NCBI RefSeq assembly: GCF_021531655.1 | Contig: NZ_JADYUF010000011.1 | Coordinates: 15,902 to 79,901, forward strand | DNA from: Leyella stercorea | Lineage (GTDB): Bacteria > Bacteroidota > Bacteroidia > Bacteroidales > Bacteroidaceae | Length of the DNA: 64,000 nucleotides | Reading direction: 5' to 3' | Program-made: the position numbers and the translations under genes | Shown: in pieces, positions 45,037-51,730 of the stretch | Numbering within the stretch: position 1 is the stretch's first letter | How the letters are laid out: each line of letters starts with the position of its first letter | The notes under the pieces: model-generated | What the model was told of the DNA's origin: nothing | Database searches by the model: none | The model's input: the letters and a program-made list of their open reading frames with translations, nothing else

Positions 45037-45203
45037 GTTCAAACGAATAGCACTCAATTATCTTCGCGACTGGGCACGTAAGGACGAACGTAAGCCCTTG
45101 GTTTTGCGTGGTGCCCGCCAGGTGGGCAAGACAACGCTTGTCAAGATGTTTGCCGTGAAGTTCTTGCTAAAGCAAGCGGCAAAGCCGAGCGAATTGACAA
45201 ATT
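45037..45203 (+). pseudogene. Internally deleted copy of ATPase gene 2
   Basis: Bases 45037-45155 match 35258-35376 (start of ATPase gene 2, codons 1-40) with a single change. Bases 45154-45203 match 36608-36657, which lies just downstream of that gene, without a change. The 1.23 kb between are missing, the joint falling on a shared CG. The start codon is lost because homology begins at its third base. The frame stays open through Walker A. The copy and ATPase gene 2 are in the same orientation, on either side of the SusCD locus. Confidence 0.92.
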
Positions 45204-45391
45204 GTCAACAGGTTGTGTCTATTTGTCTGAAATCTGCCAGAATTGCTTACTATTTAACACTTTAACCTCCATTCAGTCCTTGTCATGTAAGTTGCGATAA
45301 GGATAGTGCAAGCCGAGAGCAAGAAGCTCGAAGGCAAGCACAATTAAACATTAAATATAAACAAATTAAAATATAATTGGAGGTTTTTGAT

Positions 45392-45814
45392 ATGTTACCA
45401 GTAATGAGAAATTCTTGGATGCCTGAAGTTTTCAACGACTTTTTCGACACTGACTTTATGCCGCGTACAAATGCTACAGCACCGGCAATCAACGTTAAGG
45501 AGACCGAACACGAGTATACCGTGGAGCTTGCAGCCCCTGGAATGAAGAAGGATGACTTCAACATCAATATTGACAACGACGGCAACTTGCACATCAAGAT
45601 GGAGCAGAAGAACGAGAAGAAGGACGAGAACAAGAAGGAGCACTATCTGCGCCGTGAGTTCTCTTATTCAAAGTTCGAACAGACGCTTATCCTGCCTGAC
45701 GATGTCGACAAGGAGAAGATTGCAGCCAATGTCAACGACGGTGTGTTGACTGTTGATTTGCCTAAGGTTGAGAAGAAGGAAGAAAAGACTACACGTCACA
45801 TTGAGGTGAAGTAA
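45392..45814 (+). CDS. Hsp20/alpha-crystallin small heat-shock protein
   Basis: ATP-independent holdase of 140 residues. The alpha-crystallin domain spans about 31-135 (INVKETEHEYTVELAAPGMK, VNDGVLTVDLPKVE); the middle holds a Lys/Glu-rich loop KNEKKDENKKEH. The start is Met at 45392, preceded 10 bp upstream by GGAGG (45380-45384), a rare strong Shine-Dalgarno here; an ATG 15 bp earlier would overlap it. A hairpin terminator follows. Confidence 0.95.
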   Translation: MLPVMRNSWMPEVFNDFFDTDFMPRTNATAPAINVKETEHEYTVELAAPGMKKDDFNINIDNDGNLHIKMEQKNEKKDENKKEHYLRREFSYSKFEQTLILPDDVDKEKIAANVNDGVLTVDLPKVEKKEEKTTRHIEVK

Positions 45815-45834
45815 TTCATAAGCAATAAGTTTAT

Positions 45835-45877
45835 GTCCTGTCTCGCTCTTCAGATAGAGTGGGGCAGGACTTTTTTA
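45835..45877 (+). terminator. Intrinsic terminator of hsp20
   Basis: GTCCTGTCTCGCTC / GAGTGGGGCAGGAC stem with a short loop, followed by six T residues. Confidence 0.88.
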
Positions 45878-45935
45878 TGGGTTGTTGTGAATTTTTGTCA
45901 CAAACCTATAATTTTAAGGAAGAGTGAAAGCTGCG

Positions 45936-45967
45936 TTTGCTTCATTCTTCCTTTTTTGTTATTTTTG
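45936..45967 (+). promoter_or_regulatory. Promoter of the FMN-binding membrane protein gene
   Basis: TTTG (45936-45939), a 20-bp spacer and TATTTTTG (45960-45967). An inverted repeat GGAAGAGTGAA / TTCATTCTTCC (about 45918-45951) spans the -33 box and may be an operator or a leftover terminator. Confidence 0.7.
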
Positions 45968-46022
45968 CATGTCCAAATAATACAATTTGATATACAGAAT
46001 AATTCAATTTGATATATATAAA

Positions 46023-47207
46023 ATGAAAAACCGTACTAACAAGAACTTTATAGTCTCTCTGATGTCGCTTGTGGTTGTGCTGCTGCTTCTTTCGGCTGCT
46101 GCTATTGTGCGCGACGGCAAGTTGTTTGGCTTCGATCTGCGTGATGGCAGAGCCACGGAGCACGGTCGGCACGACGTGCAGGCTTCTACGGCTGCCCTGA
46201 CTGCCAACAACGACACGCTGACTGTGATGCCCGATGGCGCTATTGTGGTCAATACCCGACTGCTGGCGAAGGATGTGCAGGGCTATGGCGGGCAGGTTCC
46301 GCTGCGCATCCATATTGACAAGGGTGGGGTGGTGGACAGCATTGAGGCTGAGCCTAATGCCGAATCGCCCGACTTCTTCAATCATGCTTCTTCCCTCTTT
46401 GGTAAATGGCAGGGCAAGACTGTTGATGAGGCTATGGCTGAAGAGGTGGATGCTGTGACGGGAGCTACGTTCTCCTCGCGTGCCATCATTGCCAATGTGC
46501 AGCGCGGACTGGCTTATGCCAAGCGCCATGCTGAGCTTGACAAGGAGTCTGAGGCAGATGGTCCGGACTCAGATGCTGTTGGTTCGGCAGGAGTGCCGGG
46601 CGCTTCTGCCTCGGCAAAGGGTTGGACTCTGGGTGGCATTGCTGCATTGATTGTGGCGCTGTTGGGTGCTGTTGTTCCGCTGTTTGTCAAGAACCGCCGT
46701 TGGCATTATGTGCAGCTGTCTCTCAACGTCATTGTGCTGGGCTTGTGGACCGGCACGTTCGTGTCGTACACCCTGCTCATGCGACTCTTCTCGGGGGGCG
46801 TAAGCCTTGCCACGCTCGGCACGCTCGCCGCTCCGTTGCTTATGGTTCTGGTGGCTATGCTTTATCCTTTGGCAGGTCGACCAGGACACTACTGCGCCCA
46901 CGTGTGCCCGTTCGGTTCGGCTCAAGAGCTTGCCGGCAAACTCACCCGTCGCAAACCGCGGCTCTCGCCACGCTTGAACAGAGCGCTCAACGTGTTCCGC
47001 AACGTTCTGTGGGGAGTGCTTATGGTGCTCATGCTCACCGCTACTTGGACCGCATGGATGGATTATGAGCTGTTCACGGCGTTCCTCTATACATCGGCTT
47101 CGACGTGGGTGATAGCAATAGCCGTACTCTTCCTCGTTCTCTCGATATGGGTTCCGCGCCCCTATTGCAGGTTCGTTTGCCCGACGGGGAGCCTTTTTAG
47201 GAGTTAG
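46023..47207 (+). CDS. FMN-binding and ferredoxin-like membrane protein (NosR/RnfG-like)
   Basis: 394 residues from MKNRTNKNFIVSL; a longer frame starts in the leader. One N-terminal helix (11-29), a periplasmic FMN-binding domain with the flavin-threonine motif TGAT (146-149), then four or five helices and two cluster motifs CAHVCPFGSAQE and CRFVCPTGSLF of a NosR/polyferredoxin type. Expected to shuttle electrons between the membrane pool and a periplasmic acceptor. The protein stops right after the second motif, where an AT-rich TTTGAATTTTGAG repeat tract begins, so it may have lost its C-terminus. Confidence 0.85.
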   Translation: MKNRTNKNFIVSLMSLVVVLLLLSAAAIVRDGKLFGFDLRDGRATEHGRHDVQASTAALTANNDTLTVMPDGAIVVNTRLLAKDVQGYGGQVPLRIHIDKGGVVDSIEAEPNAESPDFFNHASSLFGKWQGKTVDEAMAEEVDAVTGATFSSRAIIANVQRGLAYAKRHAELDKESEADGPDSDAVGSAGVPGASASAKGWTLGGIAALIVALLGAVVPLFVKNRRWHYVQLSLNVIVLGLWTGTFVSYTLLMRLFSGGVSLATLGTLAAPLLMVLVAMLYPLAGRPGHYCAHVCPFGSAQELAGKLTRRKPRLSPRLNRALNVFRNVLWGVLMVLMLTATWTAWMDYELFTAFLYTSASTWVIAIAVLFLVLSIWVPRPYCRFVCPTGSLFRS

Positions 47208-47462
47208 GAATTTTGAATTTTGAGTTTTGAATTGTCGGCTGAAGCCGATTTTGAATTGTCGAATTTTGAGTTTTGAGTTATTGATTTTATATTTTTGATT
47301 TAAGTTTCGCAAGCGATAGTAGTTAAGAAGTTAAGGAGTTTTTCGCGAAGCTCAAGGAAACTTTCGCGCCCTACGGTCGCTAAGGAGTTAAGCCATTAGT
47401 TTTTTTGTTTGATATAGCATTATAAGCATTTGGCTTAACTTCTTAACTCCTTTAACTACTGA
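47208..47462. repeat. AT-rich repeat tract and long inverted repeat
   Basis: GAATTTTGAATTTTGAG words directly follow the preceding stop codon (47208-47280). AGTAGTTAAGAAGTTAAGGA at about 47319 and its imperfect complement ending TTTAACTACT at 47459 form a 140-bp inverted repeat. TAACTCCTTAACTTCT-type words also follow ATPase gene 2 (about 36588). No gene is seen. Confidence 0.7.
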
Positions 47463-47497
47463 ATTCTCTGAACTTGCGATAGTTCAATTTTTGAGTT

Positions 47498-48157
47498 ATG
47501 AATTTACAGAACAAATCCGTTGTACTCAACGTTGTACTTGCCATAGTTGCAGTAGCACTTGGAGTGCGATTGGCATCGGGCAAAGCCCCTGCCGAGAAGT
47601 CAGCCGATGCTGAACAGACATCTAACGCAGAACAGGCGGTGCTCGACAACATCGCCACACGCACCAGCATACGCGACTATGAGGCGCGACCGGTAGAGAA
47701 TGAGAAGGTACAGAAGATGCTGCGTGCTGCAATGGCAGCCCCTACGGCAATGAACAAGCAGCCATGGCACTTCGTAGTAGTTGACCAGCGCGCTGTACTC
47801 GATGCCCTCTCTGAAGCCAATCCCTACGCCAAGATGATCAAGAAAGCGCCCCTCGCAATAGTCGTTTGTGGCGATACTGAGAAGATGATAGAAGGTGGCG
47901 GTCGCGACTTTTGGATACAGGACGCATCCGCTGCAACCGAAAACCTCTTGCTCGCAGCCCACGCCATGGGTCTCGGAGCAGTCTGGACGGGTGCCTATCC
48001 GGCCGAAGATCGCTGCAAAGCAATCAGTAAAGCATTGTCGTTGTCTGACAATCTCATTCCCCTCAATATGGTTGTAATAGGCTATCCGGCAGAACATCCG
48101 CAGCCAAAGGACAAGTTCAAGGAAGAGAACATTTCGTACTATGTGGATGAACAATAG
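47498..48157 (+). CDS. Membrane-anchored nitroreductase-family protein
   Basis: 219 residues. Residues 8-26 are a hydrophobic signal-anchor, which is unusual because most nitroreductases are soluble and cytoplasmic. The remainder (RTSIRDYEARPVENEKVQKM, APTAMNKQPWHFVVV, GLGAVWTGAYP) is the FMN-binding nitroreductase fold. Domain placement outside the membrane would require exported FMN. It follows an FMN-binding electron-transfer membrane protein, so the two might act together; that is inference. Confidence 0.9.
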   Translation: MNLQNKSVVLNVVLAIVAVALGVRLASGKAPAEKSADAEQTSNAEQAVLDNIATRTSIRDYEARPVENEKVQKMLRAAMAAPTAMNKQPWHFVVVDQRAVLDALSEANPYAKMIKKAPLAIVVCGDTEKMIEGGGRDFWIQDASAATENLLLAAHAMGLGAVWTGAYPAEDRCKAISKALSLSDNLIPLNMVVIGYPAEHPQPKDKFKEENISYYVDEQ

Positions 48158-48176
48158 GTACATAGAATATAACGAT

Positions 48177-48308
48177 AACTGGGAGCGTGGACGCCCTCGT
48201 CCCCGACAAAGCAAAAGAATAATCTAATACTTGTCGAGGACGATGGCGTCCTATCTCCCAGTTATTTGTATTACTTGTCGGGGACGAGGGCGTCCCCGCT
48301 CCCAGTTA
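48177..48308. repeat. REP-like cluster downstream of the RAYT gene
   Basis: One inverted unit (about 48177-48211, GGACGCCCTCGTCCCCGACA) followed by two forward units of GTCGGGGACGAGGGCGTCC type ending CTCCCAGTTATT. The core is a hairpin GGGGACG-AGGG-CGTCCCC. The last unit ends at the stop codon of the transposase. The linker AAAGCAAAAGAATAATCTAA also occurs beyond the 5' end of the transposase. Confidence 0.88.
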
Positions 48309-48905
48309 TTAATATAGGGTGTATTCAGAAGGTAAGCAATGGGAAGGGTTTTGTCTTATATAATTGATGACTCGATTGTAATGGTCTTCGTTTCTAATAA
48401 TACGGTCATAATATTCCTTTTGCCAAATAGAACCGGTTTGGTTAATATATTTGTTGATTTTATGTGCAGAAACAGATTTTATAGTTTTTATTATCTGTTG
48501 AATAGTAGCCTGTCCTTTAGGTTCTATGAGTAAGTGAATATGGTTTGGCATAATGACATAGCTATGCAATTCATACATAACAATGTTGTCGTGTTCAAGA
48601 GTCTGTATTATTATATCTCGATATTGCTTATTCTTTAATATGCATGAACCATAGCCCTTATCAAGATATTTCTCCAGTTGGTTGTGTCTTTTAGTTTGTA
48701 AAAATTCGAGTTCTTTTTGATTACCTTCTTTTAATAATTGCTGCTTGATTGATTCATATTCCGTTTTGATGACGTCAATGACGTGTTGGGGTAGTGAGTC
48801 GGCAAGACGGAATGTAACGAAAGTAATCTTTCCGTATTGTGTCCAATGGGGTAGGTTGCCTTTTGTTTCGTATATAGGTTCGTGTTTGTTGAGAAAATAA
48901 TTCAT
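48309..48905 (-). CDS. REP-associated tyrosine transposase (RAYT, Y1/IS200-like)
   Basis: 198-residue single-strand nuclease. The HUH motif is in MPNHIHLLI and the catalytic tyrosine in WQKEYYDRIIRNEDHY. It has a family N-terminus (PHWTQYGKITFVTFRLADSL) and a basic middle. The start MNYFLNKHEPIYE is chosen because the longer frame begins within the REP-like repeat. Flanked on both sides by inverted pairs of one REP-like sequence, as for RAYT genes that mobilise or maintain REPs. No second ORF or IS ends are seen, so it is likely domesticated. Confidence 0.93.
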   Translation of the reverse strand: MNYFLNKHEPIYETKGNLPHWTQYGKITFVTFRLADSLPQHVIDVIKTEYESIKQQLLKEGNQKELEFLQTKRHNQLEKYLDKGYGSCILKNKQYRDIIIQTLEHDNIVMYELHSYVIMPNHIHLLIEPKGQATIQQIIKTIKSVSAHKINKYINQTGSIWQKEYYDRIIRNEDHYNRVINYIRQNPSHCLPSEYTLY

Positions 48906-48920
48906 GTATGAGTGTTTAAT

Positions 48921-49190
48921 AAGGAGAGGGGACGCCCTCGTCCCCGACAAAGCAAAGAGAATACTCTAATACTTGTCGGGGACGAGGGCGTTCTCTCTCC
49001 CAGTTATTTGTATTACTTGTCGGGGACGAGGGCGTCCCCTCTCCCAGTTATTTGTATTACTTGTCGGGGACGAGGGCGTCCTCTCTCCCAGTTATTTGTA
49101 TTACTTGTCGGGGACGAGGGCGTCCTCTCTCCCAGTTATTTGTATTACTTGTCGGGGACGAGGGCGTCCCTTCTCCCAGTTATTTGTATT
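48921..49190. repeat. REP-like array upstream of the RAYT gene: one inverted unit and five 44-bp tandem units
   Basis: An inverted unit (48921-48954) and the linker AAAGCAAAGAGAATACTCTA are followed by five perfect-register 44-bp repeats (48971-49190), each containing the GGGGACGAGGGCGTCC hairpin and ending CAGTTATTTGTATT. Copies differ at two or three positions. The last unit runs into the end of the butyrate kinase gene: its TTATTTGTATT contains the kinase stop codon and last codons, so the amplified unit includes host coding sequence. Confidence 0.92.
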
Positions 49191-50241
49191 CGTGTATGGG
49201 CAGTTCTCCGTTGAGAGCGCCGAGGGCGTTGAATGCGAGCGACTCCATTTCGCCCTCGCCGGGCATCACAACGACCGGTGCGAGGAACTCCACTTGCTTC
49301 CGTATCTCCTCAACGCAGTACTTGCTGTAGGCAATACCGCCGGTCAGGATGATGGCTTCGGCCTTGCCCCATAGTGCAACAGCCATTGCACCGATCTGTT
49401 TGGATATGGTGTAGAGCATTGCTTCAAGCACTTCGTGGTATGGTTGTTCTCCTGCTTCGGCGCGACGCGAAATCTCCTTCATGTCCTTCATGCCCAGCAG
49501 AGCCTGGCAACCGCCGTAGCCTGCGAGCATTTTCATGATTTGCTGCTGGGTGTACTTGCCCGAGAAGCATAGGCGCACGAGCTGGTCGGCAGGCAGAGTG
49601 CCCGAACGTTCGGGAGCGATAGGGCCTTCGCCGGTGAGCGCATTGTTCACGTCGATTACCTTGCCGAGGTGATGTGCCGACACGCAGATGCCGCCTCCGA
49701 GGTGAGCCACGATGATGTCCATGTTCTCGTATACCTTTCCGCAGGTCTTGGCATAGCGACGTGCGGCAGCCTTAGCGTTAAGGGCGTGGAAGATAGATTC
49801 GCGCTTCATGAACGGCAATCCGGTGTAGCGGGCGCGTGTCATCATCTCGTCTACCACCACGGGATCAGCCATAAACGCCGGACAACCGCATTCGCGAGCT
49901 ATGTCGTCGGCTATAAGACAACCGAGATTGCACACGTGCTGATGTTTGGCATGATGCAGGTCGTGCTTCATAAGTTCGTTGACAGCATACACGCCGCCGT
50001 GCAATGGCTTCAACAATCCGCCGCGTCCTATCACGGCATCGAACTTCAATGGTATTCCGGCCTTGCGCAACAGCTCCAATACGAAATCCTTGCGGTATTC
50101 ATACTGTTCGTCGACGGTCATGAACTTGTCTATCTCTTCTTGCGGATGGAGTCCGTCGTCGGTCCACACGGCTTTGTCGTCCTCGTATACTGCCACCTTG
50201 GTTGAGGTGCAGCCAGGGTTTATTACGAATATTCTTTTCAT
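49180..50241 (-). CDS. buk: Butyrate kinase
   Basis: Converts butyryl phosphate and ADP to butyrate and ATP. 353 residues from MKRIFVINPGCTSTKVAVYE, the acetate-kinase-family phosphate motif. The ASKHA signatures are AHLGGGICVSAHHLGKVIDV, the GRGGLLKPL loop and ILTGGIAYSKY. An ATG nine codons upstream is inside unrelated leader. Downstream partner of ptb, 199 bp apart. Its final codons coincide with the last unit of a REP-like tandem array. Confidence 0.96.
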   Translation of the reverse strand: MKRIFVINPGCTSTKVAVYEDDKAVWTDDGLHPQEEIDKFMTVDEQYEYRKDFVLELLRKAGIPLKFDAVIGRGGLLKPLHGGVYAVNELMKHDLHHAKHQHVCNLGCLIADDIARECGCPAFMADPVVVDEMMTRARYTGLPFMKRESIFHALNAKAAARRYAKTCGKVYENMDIIVAHLGGGICVSAHHLGKVIDVNNALTGEGPIAPERSGTLPADQLVRLCFSGKYTQQQIMKMLAGYGGCQALLGMKDMKEISRRAEAGEQPYHEVLEAMLYTISKQIGAMAVALWGKAEAIILTGGIAYSKYCVEEIRKQVEFLAPVVVMPGEGEMESLAFNALGALNGELPIHEYK

Positions 50242-50260
50242 ATGGAAGTGCTCCCCATAC

Positions 50261-50435
50261 AGCCCCACTCCCTTGCCCCTCCCCCGCAGGGAGGGGAGTG
50301 AAGTGCTGAACTTGCTCAGAGTTTTATAGCTTATTCTTATATATTTATTGCAAAGGCGTAGGTAAGTTGGGGAATTTTTTATTGTTAATAATCATTTCAC
50401 TCCCCTCCCTGCGGGGGAGGGGCAGGGGGTAGGGC
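50261..50435. repeat. Paired inverted G/C boxes in the ptb-buk gap
   Basis: A 42-bp box at 50261-50302 (CCCCTCCCCCGCAGGGAGGGG core) and its inverted copy at 50397-50435 (CCCCTCCCTGCGGGGGAGGGG core). Each is palindromic and the pair forms a larger inverted repeat in the mRNA between ptb and buk. Another pair is at 56374-56414 and 56745-56783. Confidence 0.85.
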
Positions 50436-50440
50436 TTTTG

Positions 50441-51364
50441 TTATTTAGGGCTGATACTTCTCATGCAAGCCACGGCAAGCGAGTAGAACTTGGAGTCAGC
50501 CGAGTCGGCACGTGATGTCACCACAACCGGAGCTGTGGTTCCGTCGAGCATGCCAGCCACGGTAGCGTTGGCAAAGAAGGTGATAGTCTTGTAGAAAGTG
50601 TTGCCGGCTTCGATGTCGGGGAAAATCAGGATGTCGGCATTTCCCACCACGGGCGAGCTTATTCCCTTGATGGCACCGCTCTCGGCGTCGCATGCAGTCT
50701 TCACGTCCATAGGTCCGTCAACGCACACTTCGCCATATCTTCCTTCCTCGGCATATTGCTTTATGGCTTGGTAGGCGAGCGTGATGGGGAACTTGTCGCT
50801 TGTCTTCTCGGTGCAATGCGTCAGCGCAACACGTGGACATGAGCCTCCGGTGAGGCTTCGCCATGTCTTGGTGATGTACGTCAAGACGGCGTCGAGCTGT
50901 TCGGTGGTGGGGAAGGGGATGACGGCTGCGTCAGAGAAGAGCATGAGTCGGTTTATGCCGGGGATTTCCGCCACGGCGATATGCGTCAGCACGCTGCCCT
51001 TGACGAGTATACCCTGCTCCTTGTTGAGCACGGCGCGCAGCAGGTTGTCGGTATTCAGCGAGCCCTTCATGAGCACGTCGGCGCGTCCTTCGCGCACTTC
51101 GAGCACGGCTTTGCGTGCTGCGTCGTCGTCGTCAGAGGCTTTGATGATCTTGATTTGTTGTGGATGGCGTGCTGCGAGTTGTTCGGCTATGGCTTGTTTG
51201 CCCTCGACAGCGGTAAGGATGAAGTCTGCAAAACCTTCGCAGACGCTTCGTTCAATCACCTCTTCGGTGTGTGCGTCGGCAGGTGATGCAACGGCCACTA
51301 TGACGCGCTGGCCCAATGAGCGCAATCTTTCAGGTAGGGTTTTTAAGTTAACAATAGGATTCAT
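50441..51364 (-). CDS. ptb: Phosphate butyryltransferase
   Basis: Converts butyryl-CoA and phosphate to butyryl phosphate and CoA. 307 residues of the phosphate acyl/butyryl transferase family: ADVLMKGSLNTDNLLRAVL, VCVDGPMDVKTACDAESGAI and VGNADILIFPDIEAGNTFYK. With buk it gives butyrate (or branched acyl acids) plus ATP. Its promoter matches consensus exactly. Confidence 0.95.
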   Translation of the reverse strand: MNPIVNLKTLPERLRSLGQRVIVAVASPADAHTEEVIERSVCEGFADFILTAVEGKQAIAEQLAARHPQQIKIIKASDDDDAARKAVLEVREGRADVLMKGSLNTDNLLRAVLNKEQGILVKGSVLTHIAVAEIPGINRLMLFSDAAVIPFPTTEQLDAVLTYITKTWRSLTGGSCPRVALTHCTEKTSDKFPITLAYQAIKQYAEEGRYGEVCVDGPMDVKTACDAESGAIKGISSPVVGNADILIFPDIEAGNTFYKTITFFANATVAGMLDGTTAPVVVTSRADSADSKFYSLAVACMRSISPK

Positions 51365-51389
51365 AAGATGTTTTTTAGTTTGATATTGG

Positions 51390-51420
51390 CAAAGTTATCT
51401 GATTTTAGTTGATTGGCAAA
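51390..51420 (-). promoter_or_regulatory. Consensus promoter of ptb-buk
   Basis: On the minus strand TTTG (51420-51417), a 19-bp spacer, TAACTTTG (51397-51390): full match to both boxes. The start codon is 26 bp downstream of the -7 box. Confidence 0.8.
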
Positions 51421-51454
51421 GAGTTTTATTCACATTTTTATTCCGCTCTTGCAA

Positions 51455-51499
51455 AATGTTCGTTAAAAGACCGAAATCGAACATTTTTTTGTATCTTTG
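51455..51499 (+). promoter_or_regulatory. Promoter with adjoining inverted repeat ahead of array D and the THUMP-like gene
   Basis: TATCTTTG (51492-51499) is the -7 box. A perfect 8-bp inverted repeat AATGTTCG / CGAACATT (51455-51462 and 51478-51485) lies where the -33 box would be, a possible operator. Transcription would start near 51506, so the following 22-bp array lies within a leader of about 225 nt. Confidence 0.6.
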
Positions 51500-51543
51500 T
51501 ACGATGATAAAGGCTGAAAACCAGCGGAATTTTGGCACTCTGA

Positions 51544-51650
51544 AAAATGTAGTCCTTTTGCACTCCAAAAGGACTCGTTTTGCAAGCCAAAAGGACTCCT
51601 TTTACACTCCAAAAGGACTCCTTTTGAAACGCAAAAGGACCCCTTTTGGA
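51544..51650. repeat. 22-bp-periodic short palindromic array D
   Basis: Five units at 22-bp spacing: AATGTAGTCCTTTTG, then AAAAGGACTCGTTTTG, AAAAGGACTCCTTTTA, AAAAGGACTCCTTTTG and AAAAGGACCCCTTTTG, with linkers CACTCC, CAAGCC, CACTCC and AAACGC. It aligns from end to end with array A read on the minus strand, showing that the array is a unit with fixed ends. A 60-codon frame at 51504-51686 crosses it and is not considered a real gene. Confidence 0.85.
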
Positions 51651-51730
51651 AAGCTATGGTGTAATGTGCTGATTTTCAGGCGATAATGATGACGCAAAAT
51701 ACGCATAACGACAACGTAGCACATTGATAT

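Noticed and set aside
48912..49374. Overlapping open frames with repeated SGTRAS, CRGRGRP and VGDEGV peptides
   Set aside because: They are the three frames of the 44-bp REP-like tandem array, which happens to have no stops; no start or promoter supports them.
51504..51686. 60-codon basic peptide starting at the predicted transcription start and crossing array D
   Set aside because: Its similarity to frames across arrays A and B follows from the DNA repeats themselves; no ribosome-binding site or conservation beyond the repeat is seen.
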